A stretch of 64,000 nt of DNA from Kumtagia sp044326205 (lineage in GTDB: Bacteria > Pseudomonadota > Alphaproteobacteria > Rhizobiales > Rhizobiaceae). Each line of letters opens with the position of its first letter. The first letter of the stretch is position 1. Shown here in pieces: positions 17,038 through 24,957 of this stretch. The stretch lies in the NCBI RefSeq assembly GCF_044326205.1, contig NZ_JBIRCY010000015.1, positions 1 to 64,000 of the forward strand. The letters run 5' to 3'. A program made the translations under genes and the position numbers. The notes beneath the pieces are model-generated. The model did not search any database and was not told where the DNA came from. It saw only the letters and a program-made list of their open reading frames with translations.

Positions 17038-17121
17038 GAGCGAATAGCGAATAGGGAGTAGCGAATAGGGATTTTTTCCGTTTCCTGCTACTCGCTACTC
17101 GCTACTCGCTACTCGCTCGCC
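17038..17121. repeat. Period-7 inverted-repeat element, copy A
   Basis: Left arm: degenerate GCGAATA heptamers (17038-17070). Right arm: four exact CTACTCG heptamers (17088-17115) plus a partial one. The arms are about 31 bases, match in all but a few positions, and enclose a T-rich loop of about 17 bases. The same heptamer family occurs at 35078-35205. It lies directly after the folD stop and ahead of the regulator at 17164. Confidence 0.75.
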
Positions 17122-17163
17122 TCCCGCCTTGCACCCGAAACGCCTTTCTGTAGAACGTCGCTG

Positions 17164-18126
17164 ATGATGGACGATCCACAAACCGGCAGGCAGTTCGGCT
17201 TCCTGCTGGTCGACAAGTTCTCGATGTTCTCGCTCGCCGCAGCCATCGACGCCTTTCGCTCGGCCAATCGCCTGCTGGGCCGCGATTACTACGGCTGGAC
17301 GACGGTCTCGGCCGACGGCGACGCCGTCATGGCTTCCAACGGCCTGCCGCTGAAGATCGACTACAGCGTCGCCGACCTCCCGCCGGTCGACGTGCTGTTC
17401 GTCTGCGTCGGGCTGACCACGGAATTTCCGGGCAAGAGCAAGGTCCTTGGCGCCTTGCGCAGCCTTGGGCGGCGAGGTGCGGCGCTCGGCGCGCTGTCGG
17501 TCGGCTCCTACATCCTGGCGGAGGCGGGGCAACTGGAAGGCCACCGCTGCACCATCCATTGGGAAAACCGCGCCGGTTTCATGGAAAAGTTTCCGGAGAT
17601 CGACTGCACCGGCAACGTCTATGAGATCGACCGCAAACGCTACACCTGCGCGGGCGGCACCACTTCGATCGACCTGATGCTGGAGATCGTGCGCCGCGAC
17701 CACGGCGTCAACATCGCCAATGGCGTCGCCAACCAGTTCCAGCACGAGCGCATCCGCTCGGCCGGCGACCGCCAGCGCGTCGGGCCGGAGCGGGACCTCA
17801 CAGGCAAGTCGGAAAAACTGAAGAAGATCGTCGAGCTGATGGCCGACAATCTCGACGAGCCGTTTTCCGCTGTGCAACTCGCCAAGTCGGCGGGCCTGTC
17901 GGTGCGGCAGGTCGAGCGCCTGTTCCTGCGCCACCTGACGGTCACGCCCGGGCGCTACTACATGCGGCTGAGATTGGAGCGAGCACGCGAACTGCTGCGC
18001 CAGACCAACATGCCGATCCTCGACGTGGCGATCGCCACCGGCTTCACATCGCATTCCTACTTCGCCCAGAGCTACCGGCTGCAATTCGGCCGCCCGCCCA
18101 GCGAGGAACGGCGAACGACGTATTGA
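17164..18126 (+). CDS. GlxA-family AraC-type transcriptional regulator
   Basis: A 320-residue protein with two parts. Residues 1-180 form a DJ-1/PfpI-like class I glutamine-amidotransferase fold (F-G-F-L-L-V-D-K-F-S-M-F; G-A-L-S-V-G-S-Y-I-L, where the nucleophile Cys of true enzymes is replaced by Val/Gly). Residues 220-320 are an AraC/XylS DNA-binding domain with two helix-turn-helix motifs (A-K-S-A-G-L-S-V-R-Q-V-E-R-L-F and D-V-A-I-A-T-G-F-T-S-H-S-Y-F). Relatives in Rhizobiales control choline, carnitine or dimethylglycine catabolism; the target here is unknown. The next gene (GNAT) starts seven bases after the stop. Confidence 0.88.
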   Translation: MMDDPQTGRQFGFLLVDKFSMFSLAAAIDAFRSANRLLGRDYYGWTTVSADGDAVMASNGLPLKIDYSVADLPPVDVLFVCVGLTTEFPGKSKVLGALRSLGRRGAALGALSVGSYILAEAGQLEGHRCTIHWENRAGFMEKFPEIDCTGNVYEIDRKRYTCAGGTTSIDLMLEIVRRDHGVNIANGVANQFQHERIRSAGDRQRVGPERDLTGKSEKLKKIVELMADNLDEPFSAVQLAKSAGLSVRQVERLFLRHLTVTPGRYYMRLRLERARELLRQTNMPILDVAIATGFTSHSYFAQSYRLQFGRPPSEERRTTY

Positions 18127-18133
18127 GGCTGAC

Positions 18134-18634
18134 ATGCTGACGGTTCGATCCGCCACGGACTCCGACGCGGATGCGATCTGGGGCATGCTCGAACCGGTGC
18201 TGCGGACCGGCGAAACCTACGCCTTGCCGCAGGATTGGACGCGCGGCGAGGCTCTCGCCTACTGGTTCATGCCGGGACACGAGGTGTTCGTGGCCGAGGC
18301 CGATGGCGGGATTTGCGGGACCTGTTTCCTGCAGGCCAACCAGCGTGGCGGAGGCGCGCATGTCGCCAATTGCGGCTACGTGACCGCCGGCAGCGCCGCC
18401 GGCAAGGGCGTGGCGACGGCGATGTGCGAGCATTCGCTGCGGCATGCGGCGGCGCTAGGGTTTAGCGCGATGCAGTTCAACTTCGTCCTGTCGTCCAACA
18501 CCCGCGCCGTGGCTCTATGGCAGCGGCTCGGCTTCGCCATCGTCGGCACAATCCCGGCGGCCTTCGATCATCCGAGGTTCGGCCTGGTCGATGCCTATGT
18601 CATGCACCGTTTTCTCGACACAACCGGATCGTAA
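18134..18634 (+). CDS. GNAT-family N-acetyltransferase
   Basis: A 166-residue protein of GNAT fold. The acetyl-CoA-binding motif A reads V-T-A-G-S-A-A-G-K-G-V-A-T-A-M near residues 83-97, followed by the N-T-R-A-V-A-L-W-Q-R-L-G-F motif B near 130. It probably acetylates a small amine or protein N-terminus. It begins seven bases after the AraC-type regulator and is likely co-transcribed with it. Confidence 0.88.
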   Translation: MLTVRSATDSDADAIWGMLEPVLRTGETYALPQDWTRGEALAYWFMPGHEVFVAEADGGICGTCFLQANQRGGGAHVANCGYVTAGSAAGKGVATAMCEHSLRHAAALGFSAMQFNFVLSSNTRAVALWQRLGFAIVGTIPAAFDHPRFGLVDAYVMHRFLDTTGS

Positions 18635-18707
18635 CGGGTAGGCCGCTTCCAGTTGCAACGGCGGCGGACTAAACACTTGGCCCGCCGACCGAATCGCGAG
18701 GGATTCC

Positions 18708-20402
18708 ATGCTTTCCAGCTTCGCCCGTGCCCTGCTGCCGCTGTCGTTTCTGACCGCGGCGGCAATGCCGGCCTCCGCCGCCGACCGCACCATCGTCGTT
18801 CTCGACGCCTCCGGCTCGATGTGGGGGCAGATCGACGGCCAGCCGAAGCAGATGATTGCCCGAGAGGCGCTGAAGACCGTTCTTCAGGGTCTGCCCACCG
18901 GCCGCGAGCTCGGGTTGATGGCCTATGGACACCGCGACAAGGCCAGTTGCGAGGATTTCGAGACGCTCGTGCCGCCCGCTGCCGGGTCGGCCGGTGCGGT
19001 CACGGCGGCGGCCGATCGGTTGACGTTTCTCGGCAGGACGCCGCTTTCGGCGGCGGTGCGCAAGGCGGCAGAGGAGCTGAATTACGTGCAGGACAAGGCG
19101 ACTGTCGTGCTGATCACCGATGGGCCGGATAGCTGCAAGGCCGATCCCTGCGCGCTCGGCCGCGAACTGGAGCGGGCCGGCGCCGATCTGACGGTGCATG
19201 TCGTCGGCTTCGGCCTGACGGCGGAGCAGGGCCGGCAGGTCGCGTGCCTCGCAGAAAGCACCGGTGGCAGATATGTTCAGGCGCGCAATGCCGGGCAACT
19301 GGAAGAAGCCCTGCGGCAGACCCTGATCGCCGCGCCCGAACCGGCCGCGTCGCAGCCCGCGCCGTCAGCCGAAGCGCAACCCACGCCGGCATCCGAACCT
19401 GCACCGGAGCAGCCCGAGTTCAACTTCATGCCGACCGTCGTCATGGCCGAGGGTGGGCAACCGCTGACCGACGCCGGTCCGTCCTACGAGATCCATGCCG
19501 CGAATTCCGACGGCAGCAAGGGCGAGCGGCTGGCCATCGAGTTCAACCCGTACAAGGGCCATCTGAAACCGGGCGACTACATCGTGCATGCATCGCTGGG
19601 TGAGGCGGCGGTGGAGCAGAAGCTCAAGGTTGAGGCCGGCATGACATACCAGCCGGCCTACGTGCTCAACGCCGGTACGCTGATCGTCCGGCCGCGCACA
19701 AGCGCCGGCGGCGAGGTCAACGGCGCCGCGTCGATCGTGATCGACTATCCCGGCGCACCTTTTCCGGCGACATACTACGGCGAGGCCAAGGCCGTGCTGC
19801 CGGCGGGCGAGCAGAAAGTGACCGTCAAGATCGGCGGCGGCGAGACCAGCGAGACCGTCCAGCTTGCGGCCGGCCAGACCGTCGAGAAGGACATCGTGGT
19901 CGCCGTCGGGCAGATGCGGGTCAACGCCCTCTACAAGGCCGGCGGCGAAAAGATAGGCGTTTCCGGGCTGGCGGTCACCGTCTTCAAGGCCGGCGGATCG
20001 GGCGACGAGGCCGGCTACGGCTACGGTTCGGAAAGCAGCTACGAACTGCCGCCCGGCGACTACAGGGTGGTCGCGCGGCTCGACCGGGCGGAGGCCGAAG
20101 TTCTGGCGAGCGTCAAGACCAGCGAATCGTCTGACGTGACGGTCATCCTCGACGCGGGGACACTGTCCATCTCGGCGCCCGACGCCAACGAGATCGAGAT
20201 CTTCGCCGCGGCCAAGGATGCCCAGGGCAACCGAAAGTCCTTCGGCAAGGCCTATGGCGACAGCGAACTGACGACGCTGCCCGCCGGCGACTATGTCATC
20301 TCGGCCGGATATGCGGAAACCGACAGGAAGTCCGAAGCGGCGGCAACGGTGAAGGCCGGCGAGCGGACCGAGGTTTCGGTAACGCGGCAGCAGCCCGGCT
20401 GA
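18708..20402 (+). CDS. Secreted von Willebrand factor type A domain protein
   Basis: A 564-residue protein with a Sec signal peptide (residues 1-25, ending A-S-A-A). The VWA domain follows immediately: a complete MIDAS set with D33-x-S35-x-S37 (D-A-S-G-S-M-W-G), a Thr in G-R-T-P-L-S, and an Asp in L-I-T-D-G-P-D-S-C. A Pro/Ala/Glu-rich linker (about 205-235) leads to three or four beta-rich repeats of about 90 residues, each with a phrase like L-P-A-G-D-Y-x-V or L-K-P-G-D-Y-I-V, resembling CARDB/carboxypeptidase-regulatory-like folds. It probably binds a partner through divalent metal in the periplasm. The partner is unknown. Confidence 0.85.
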   Translation: MLSSFARALLPLSFLTAAAMPASAADRTIVVLDASGSMWGQIDGQPKQMIAREALKTVLQGLPTGRELGLMAYGHRDKASCEDFETLVPPAAGSAGAVTAAADRLTFLGRTPLSAAVRKAAEELNYVQDKATVVLITDGPDSCKADPCALGRELERAGADLTVHVVGFGLTAEQGRQVACLAESTGGRYVQARNAGQLEEALRQTLIAAPEPAASQPAPSAEAQPTPASEPAPEQPEFNFMPTVVMAEGGQPLTDAGPSYEIHAANSDGSKGERLAIEFNPYKGHLKPGDYIVHASLGEAAVEQKLKVEAGMTYQPAYVLNAGTLIVRPRTSAGGEVNGAASIVIDYPGAPFPATYYGEAKAVLPAGEQKVTVKIGGGETSETVQLAAGQTVEKDIVVAVGQMRVNALYKAGGEKIGVSGLAVTVFKAGGSGDEAGYGYGSESSYELPPGDYRVVARLDRAEAEVLASVKTSESSDVTVILDAGTLSISAPDANEIEIFAAAKDAQGNRKSFGKAYGDSELTTLPAGDYVISAGYAETDRKSEAAATVKAGERTEVSVTRQQPG

Positions 20403-20438
20403 CGGCGCTTCGCAGGCTCTTGCTTTCGGTGCGCCGGG

Positions 20439-21236
20439 TCAGCCGCTGAGGAAGCCTCCGTCGGCCGCCAGTACATGGCCGACGACATAGGCGGACTGGT
20501 CGGACGCCAGCCATACTGCCGCCTCCGCGACCTCTTCCGGCCGCCCCATGCGGCGCAGCGGCAGGCCGGCGGCGACGGTCTCGACACCGCCAATGAAGGA
20601 TACGGCGGCCATCATCATGTCGGTGACCACGCGGCCGGGCGCGACGGCGTTGATGCGCAGACCACGCGGCGCGCATTCCATCGCCGCCGAACGCATGAGC
20701 GAGATCACGGCGGCCTTCGAGGCGGAGTAGAGGGAGAGGCCGGGATTGGGATTGCGCATGCCGCTGACCGAGGCGTTGATGACGATGCTGCCGCCTCCGC
20801 CGGAAAGCATGGCGGGGATCTGGTGGCGCAGGCACAGGAACACCGAGCGCACATTGGCGTCGAAAACGGCATCGAAGGTTTCGCCGGTCTGCTCCTCGAT
20901 CGGCTTGCGTTTCTCCTGATGGCCGGCATTGTTGAAGACCACGTCGATCCGCCCGAAGCGCTCCGTCGCGGTTCGCACGAGCCTTGAGACGTCTTCCTCG
21001 TCGGTGACGTCGGTGCGGACGAACAGGCTTTCGGTTCCCGCTGCCAGGCACGCGTCGGCGGCAGCCTCGCCCTCTGCGACGCGGCGGCCGGCGACAATGA
21101 CCGCCGCCGCTCCCTCGTTAGCCATCAGCAGGGCGGTTGCTCGCCCGATGCCGCTGCCGCCGCCCGTCACCAGGCAGATTTTGCCCGCCATCCGGCCTTG
21201 GACGGGGCGCGACGAGGTTTCGGACACTGCGGTCAT
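20439..21236 (-). CDS. SDR-family oxidoreductase
   Basis: A 265-residue classical short-chain dehydrogenase. Cofactor motif T-G-G-G-S-G-I-G near residue 27, N-N-A-G near 103, and catalytic Y-S-A-S-K near 170 are intact; the C-terminus A-A-D-G-G-F is typical. The ATG at 21236 is chosen because an AGGAG site lies just upstream. The substrate is unknown. It is divergent from the MarR-GNAT fusion gene with a perfect palindrome between them, so it is the likely regulated gene. Confidence 0.9.
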   Translation of the reverse strand: MTAVSETSSRPVQGRMAGKICLVTGGGSGIGRATALLMANEGAAAVIVAGRRVAEGEAAADACLAAGTESLFVRTDVTDEEDVSRLVRTATERFGRIDVVFNNAGHQEKRKPIEEQTGETFDAVFDANVRSVFLCLRHQIPAMLSGGGGSIVINASVSGMRNPNPGLSLYSASKAAVISLMRSAAMECAPRGLRINAVAPGRVVTDMMMAAVSFIGGVETVAAGLPLRRMGRPEEVAEAAVWLASDQSAYVVGHVLAADGGFLSG

Positions 21237-21280
21237 CCTTGTTTCTCCTGCTCGGCACAGACGGCATCTTGCGATAATTA

Positions 21281-21297
21281 AGTTGTATGATACAACT
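21281..21297. promoter_or_regulatory. Perfect 17-bp palindrome, probable MarR operator
   Basis: AGTTGTAT-G-ATACAACT is a perfect inverted repeat with a one-base centre, in the 84-base gap between the divergent SDR (start 21236) and MarR-GNAT (start 21321) genes. Length and symmetry match MarR-family operators. It lies 23 bases before the MarR gene's ATG, where binding would block transcription of both genes. Confidence 0.7.
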
Positions 21298-21320
21298 ATA
21301 TTCTGGAAAGGAAAGCCGCC

Positions 21321-22280
21321 ATGGACAGACCGAAAGACCCATCGCAGATCGAGAAGGTGCGTGATTCCTCGCGGCGGATCGTGCGCGAACTGGGCTTCAT
21401 GAAACCCACCGTGGGCGCCACCGGCCTGCCGATCTCGGCCGTGCACGCGCTAATCGAGATCGGTGGCCGAGAACGGCCGACCGCGGCCGCGCTTGGCGAC
21501 ATCCTCAACCTGGAAAAATCGAGCGTCAGCCGCATGCTGCGCAAGCTTGTCGACACTGGCGAGATCGAGGAACGCGAAAACCCAGAGGACGCGCGTTCGA
21601 AAATCCTGTCGCTGACGGAGCATGGCCGAAACATGTTGGAGCGGATCGACCGTTTCGGACAGAGCCAGGTTGACGGTGCGTTCGGCCACCTGTCGCATGA
21701 CCAGCGGCGAGTCGTCGTTGCCGGTCTCGACGCCTACGCAGACGCGCTGGCTACCGCTCGCCGGAGGGAGGACGGTCGCGCCACGGCGGCGGATGCCGAG
21801 ATTGTCACCGGCTATGTGCCGGGCGTGATCGGCCGCGTCGCCGAGATGCACGGGCGCTACTATGTCGAGCCTTACGGCTTCGGTCGGTTCTTCGAGGCGA
21901 AGGTCGCCAGCGGTATCGCCGAATTCTCGCAAAGGCTGGACCGGCCAATAAACGGCCTCTGGGTGGCGTTGCGCGGCGGCGAGATCGTCGGCACGGTTGC
22001 TGTAGACGGCGAGGACTTCGGGCCGGGCATCGGCCATCTGCGCTGGTTCATCATGGACGATGCGGTGCGCGGGCTGGGCATCGGCCGCCGTCTCCTGTCG
22101 GAAGCCATCGGTTTCTGCGATCGCCAGGGATTCCGGCATGTCGATCTCTGGACGCTGCGAGGCCTTGATGCCGCGCGAAAGCTCTATGAGGATTTCGGTT
22201 TCACGCTGGCCGAGGAGTTGGTCGGCGACCAATGGGGGACGAAGGTGACCGAGCAGCGATTTCGGCGCGTGGCGCAGTAG
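21321..22280 (+). CDS. MarR-family regulator fused to a GNAT acetyltransferase
   Basis: A 319-residue two-domain protein. Residues 1-140 are a MarR winged-helix domain with the recognition region L-G-D-I-L-N-L-E-K-S-S-V-S-R-M-L-R-K-L and the wing D-A-R-S-K-I-L-S-L-T. Residues 155-319 are a GNAT domain with acetyl-CoA motif D-A-V-R-G-L-G-I-G-R-R-L-L near residue 252 and A-A-R-K-L-Y-E-D-F-G-F near 290. The fusion is known in bacteria; the acetyl acceptor is usually unidentified. GGAAAGG precedes the ATG. It probably represses itself and the divergent SDR gene. Confidence 0.9.
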   Translation: MDRPKDPSQIEKVRDSSRRIVRELGFMKPTVGATGLPISAVHALIEIGGRERPTAAALGDILNLEKSSVSRMLRKLVDTGEIEERENPEDARSKILSLTEHGRNMLERIDRFGQSQVDGAFGHLSHDQRRVVVAGLDAYADALATARRREDGRATAADAEIVTGYVPGVIGRVAEMHGRYYVEPYGFGRFFEAKVASGIAEFSQRLDRPINGLWVALRGGEIVGTVAVDGEDFGPGIGHLRWFIMDDAVRGLGIGRRLLSEAIGFCDRQGFRHVDLWTLRGLDAARKLYEDFGFTLAEELVGDQWGTKVTEQRFRRVAQ

Positions 22281-22389
22281 TGGGCGTCAGTGCTCCGCCC
22301 TCAGGGCGTGGCGGCGGTAAGGTGTGTGGCCCCAATGCGATCAGCGCTGCCCTTGATGGGGAAATCCTGTGGAGGCGAAGCCGGGCTGA

Positions 22390-22842
22390 TCAGATCTTGA
22401 TCACCGGAAAGAAAGTGATCAAGTGCAGGCCGTAGGGCCGCTGCGCCATCTTTCGCGCGTAGATGTGGACTTGTCCCGCCGGAAACCGTCCGCGCTGGTC
22501 GCGGCACCAAAAGGCCGGAACCTCGGGATCCTCGATAAGATATTCGCCGTCGGGCCGCTCCGAGAAATTCGCCACGAATGGCGCATTGGCCATCGCCGTG
22601 ACGGCGTCGCTGAGCACTTTCGCCGCGCTGTCGACGCTGAGGAAGGCGGAGCGCCAGAACACCTCCTTGCGGTCGTGCCGGCCAGGCCCGGCTTCCATGC
22701 GGGTGATCAGGCCAAGCCGGCTGATTGTGATGTGCTGGCGGATCGTGTGTCCGACATTGCGACCCTCCTGATCCGGCTTGTTCTCCGAATGCTGGATGAC
22801 CGTCTTCGCCTCGGATTCGCTCAGCGTCAGTCTCGTCGCCAT
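22390..22842 (-). CDS. Free-standing RNase A-like (CdiA-CT type) domain protein, putative toxin
   Basis: A 150-residue protein; the ATG at 22842 has GGGAG upstream. From residue 34 it follows the layout of the bacterial RNase A-like toxin domain found at the end of CdiA proteins: G-H-T-I-R-Q-H-I with two His, a short S-x-x-G-L-I-T-R helix, an aromatic/small W-R-S-A-F-L-S strand followed by D-S-A-A-K-V-L-S-D-A-V, and a C-terminal V-H-I-Y-A-R-K...P-Y-G-L-H-L-I-T-F-F-P strand pair. This match is from memory of the family pattern, not a search. There is no signal peptide or CdiA-like delivery region. It would cut RNA if active. A 98-codon frame lies 21 bases upstream on the same strand. An alternative is a domesticated, inactive RNase fold. 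Confidence 0.6.
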   Translation of the reverse strand: MATRLTLSESEAKTVIQHSENKPDQEGRNVGHTIRQHITISRLGLITRMEAGPGRHDRKEVFWRSAFLSVDSAAKVLSDAVTAMANAPFVANFSERPDGEYLIEDPEVPAFWCRDQRGRFPAGQVHIYARKMAQRPYGLHLITFFPVIKI

Positions 22843-22863
22843 GGGCACTCCCAATGCAAGCGG

Positions 22864-23160
22864 TCAAGGTTGGCGGCGCCAGACGTATTGGAGCCGCCCC
22901 ATCCGTACGCTAACCAGCCGGCTTTGCGCCTTGATGTCTTCCGCTCGCCGGTTTGTATCAAACAAAAGTGCGCGAAGCGGCCGTGATTGCATTTTGCCTT
23001 GGGCCGTATTATGAGCGCCCGCATCAACACCTCTAGAAAGGAGGGCTGCGCGATGGTTTTTTTCCGGCATATCCGCCAGTGTGGCCCGATCCAGGCCCTG
23101 CAAATGCGTTTGCAGGGCTGACCAGAGACGATCGTTCCTCGCATCTTCCGGTCTGCCCAT
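22864..23160 (-). CDS. Possible small gene upstream of the RNase A-like gene (antitoxin/immunity candidate)
   Basis: A 98-residue frame begins M-G-R-P-E-D-A-R-N-D and ends R-L-Q-Y-V-W-R-R-Q-P, with a plausible natural composition (mixed Leu, Asp, Glu, Lys and Arg, helix-like) unlike the Arg/Pro-rich shadows elsewhere. It is on the same strand as the RNase A-like gene and stops 21 bases before it, the usual antitoxin-first order. Against it: no clear Shine-Dalgarno sequence before 23160, the frame is open upstream into the antisense of the ABC-F gene, and no family is recognised. Confidence 0.35.
   Translation of the reverse strand: MGRPEDARNDRLWSALQTHLQGLDRATLADMPEKNHRAALLSRGVDAGAHNTAQGKMQSRPLRALLFDTNRRAEDIKAQSRLVSVRMGRLQYVWRRQP
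23053..23121 (+). CDS. Possible 22-residue leader peptide upstream of the ABC-F gene
   Basis: A short frame (M-V-F-F-R-H-I-R-Q-C-G-P and ten more residues) follows an excellent AAGGAGG site eight bases upstream. An in-frame ATG at 23011 would extend it to 36 residues. Its last codons and stop lie beside a perfect 10-bp hairpin (23095-23118). Position, 168 bases before the ABC-F start, recalls leader peptides that control ABC-F genes. It is antisense to the 98-codon frame, so at most one may be real. Confidence 0.25.
   Translation: MVFFRHIRQCGPIQALQMRLQG
23095..23118. other. Perfect 10-bp hairpin
   Basis: GCCCTGCAAA, loop TGCG, TTTGCAGGGC. It lacks a following T-run on either strand, so it is not a plain terminator. 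It lies between the divergent RNase A-like and ABC-F genes and could be a regulatory RNA structure or a DNA operator. Confidence 0.6.
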
Positions 23161-23289
23161 TGTGGTGACGCCGTGCCGAGCCTTCGGGTTCAAGCGTAGG
23201 CGTGATGGCAATCCCCCGAACCTGTTCGCCCATAATGCATTCCCGCGTGAGCGGATGCGGGCGCCGGTCCGGCAGACCAGAGAACGACG

Positions 23290-24819
23290 ATGGCACTGAT
23301 CAACCTGCGATCCCTGGGCGTGACACTCGGCGCGCCGCTTTTCTCCAACTTGAACCTCTCCGTCGAACCCGGCGACCGCCTCGGCATCGTCGCCGCCAAC
23401 GGCCGTGGAAAATCGACGCTGCTGCGCGCCATATCCGGCGCCTTCGAGCCGACATCCGGCGACGTGACGAGGGCGCGCGGCCTGCGCATCGGCCACGTCG
23501 AACAGGATATTCCGGCGGACTTGCTCGATGCGAGCTTCCATCGGACGGTGCTCGGCGCCCTGCCGGCGGAGCAGGCCGAAAGCGAGAGTTGGCGCGTCGA
23601 CATCGTGCTCGATTCGCTCGATGTGCCGGAAGAGATGCGCGAGAGGCCGCTGTCGAAACTGAGCGGCGGCTGGCAGCGGCTGGCCATGCTGGCCCGCGTC
23701 TGGGTGACCGAGCCCGACATGCTGCTGCTCGACGAGCCGACCAACCATCTCGACCTCGCCAGGATCAGCCAGCTCGAGGATTGGCTGAACGCGCTGCCGC
23801 GCGACATCCCGGTGGTGATCTGCAGCCACGACCGCGCCTTCCTCGACGCGGTGACCAACCGGACGCTGTTCCTGCGGCCGGAAAATTCGCAGGTCTTTTC
23901 GCTGCCCTATTCGCGGGCGCGCGCCACGCTCGACGAGATCGATGCGTCCGACGAACGCCGATTCCAGAAGGACATGAAGACGGCGCAGCAGCTTCGCCGG
24001 CAGGCCGCGAAACTCAACAATATCGGCATCAATTCGGGCAGCGACCTTCTGGTGGTGAAGACCAAGCAGTTGAAGCAGCGCGCCGAAAAACTGGAGGACG
24101 CGGCGCGGCCGGCGCACCAGGAGCGCTCGGCCGGCGCGGTGAAACTTGCCAATCGCGGCACGCATGCAAAAGTGCTGGTTACGCTGGAGGACGCGCCCGT
24201 CGCGACGCCGGACGGCACGCTGCTGTTCCGCACCGGACGGCAGTGGATCAGGCAGGGCGACCGGGTCGTGCTGCTCGGCCGCAACGGGACGGGCAAGACG
24301 CGGCTGGTCAACATGATCCGGCAGGCGATCCTGTCGCCCGAAAATGCGCCCAGCGGCATCAAGGCGACGCCATCGCTGGTGCTGGGTTATGGCGACCAGT
24401 CGCTGTCCGACCTTCTGGACAGCGACACGCCGCTCGGCGTGGTCTCGAAACGCTTCGAGCTTGGCGAGCAGCGCGCCCGCACCCTGCTGGCTGGCGCAGG
24501 CATGGGCATCGACATGCAGACGAGCGCAGTCGGCCGCCTGTCGGGCGGGCAGAAATCGCGGCTGGGCATGCTGGTGCTGCGGCTCACCAACCCGAACTTT
24601 TATCTCCTCGACGAGCCGACCAACCATCTCGACATAGACGGCCAGGAGGCGCTGGAGGGCGAACTGCTGAAACACGAGGCCAGTTGCCTGCTGGTGTCGC
24701 ACGACCGCAGTTTTGTACGCGCGGTGGGCGACCAGTTTTGGCTGATCGAGAAGAAGCGGATGATCGAGGTCGAAGGGCCAGAGGCGTTTTTCAGCGAGGT
24801 CGCCACGAGTGGCCGGTAG
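23290..24819 (+). CDS. ABC-F family ATPase (translation factor or ribosome protection type)
   Basis: A 509-residue soluble protein with two ATPase domains and no membrane segments. Domain 1: Walker A A-N-G-R-G-K-S-T near residue 36, signature L-S-G-G-W, Walker B L-L-L-D-E-P-T-N-H-L-D, switch C-S-H-D-R. Domain 2: Walker A G-R-N-G-T-G-K-T near 328, signature L-S-G-G-Q, Walker B L-L-D-E-P-T-N-H-L-D, switch V-S-H-D-R-S-F. The linker of about 85 residues is rich in Lys, Arg and Gln and would reach the ribosomal P site. The first Walker A has Ala where the first Gly is usual. Members act on stalled ribosomes; some protect against antibiotics. Which role applies here is unknown. Confidence 0.93.
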   Translation: MALINLRSLGVTLGAPLFSNLNLSVEPGDRLGIVAANGRGKSTLLRAISGAFEPTSGDVTRARGLRIGHVEQDIPADLLDASFHRTVLGALPAEQAESESWRVDIVLDSLDVPEEMRERPLSKLSGGWQRLAMLARVWVTEPDMLLLDEPTNHLDLARISQLEDWLNALPRDIPVVICSHDRAFLDAVTNRTLFLRPENSQVFSLPYSRARATLDEIDASDERRFQKDMKTAQQLRRQAAKLNNIGINSGSDLLVVKTKQLKQRAEKLEDAARPAHQERSAGAVKLANRGTHAKVLVTLEDAPVATPDGTLLFRTGRQWIRQGDRVVLLGRNGTGKTRLVNMIRQAILSPENAPSGIKATPSLVLGYGDQSLSDLLDSDTPLGVVSKRFELGEQRARTLLAGAGMGIDMQTSAVGRLSGGQKSRLGMLVLRLTNPNFYLLDEPTNHLDIDGQEALEGELLKHEASCLLVSHDRSFVRAVGDQFWLIEKKRMIEVEGPEAFFSEVATSGR

Positions 24820-24837
24820 GCAAGTAAGGGCGGCATT

Positions 24838-24857
24838 GTGGCCAAATTGCTGGCCAC
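24838..24857 (+). terminator. Stem-loop after the ABC-F gene
   Basis: Perfect 7-bp stem GTGGCCA/TGGCCAC with loop AATTGC, 19 bases after the ABC-F stop, followed by a T-containing but interrupted tract. A weak intrinsic terminator is the simplest reading. Confidence 0.45.
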
Positions 24858-24957
24858 AGATTTGATTTCCCGCATGTGTGTAAATACCGTCATTTCCACC
24901 GGATTCATCAGTTATGGTCGATGCCAAGTCGCCATGATATCGCGTGGGAACTCCTAA

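Noticed and set aside
17038..17121. Possible recombination or attachment site
   Set aside because: No integrase, tRNA or boundary change is present; the simple heptamer structure explains the sequence.
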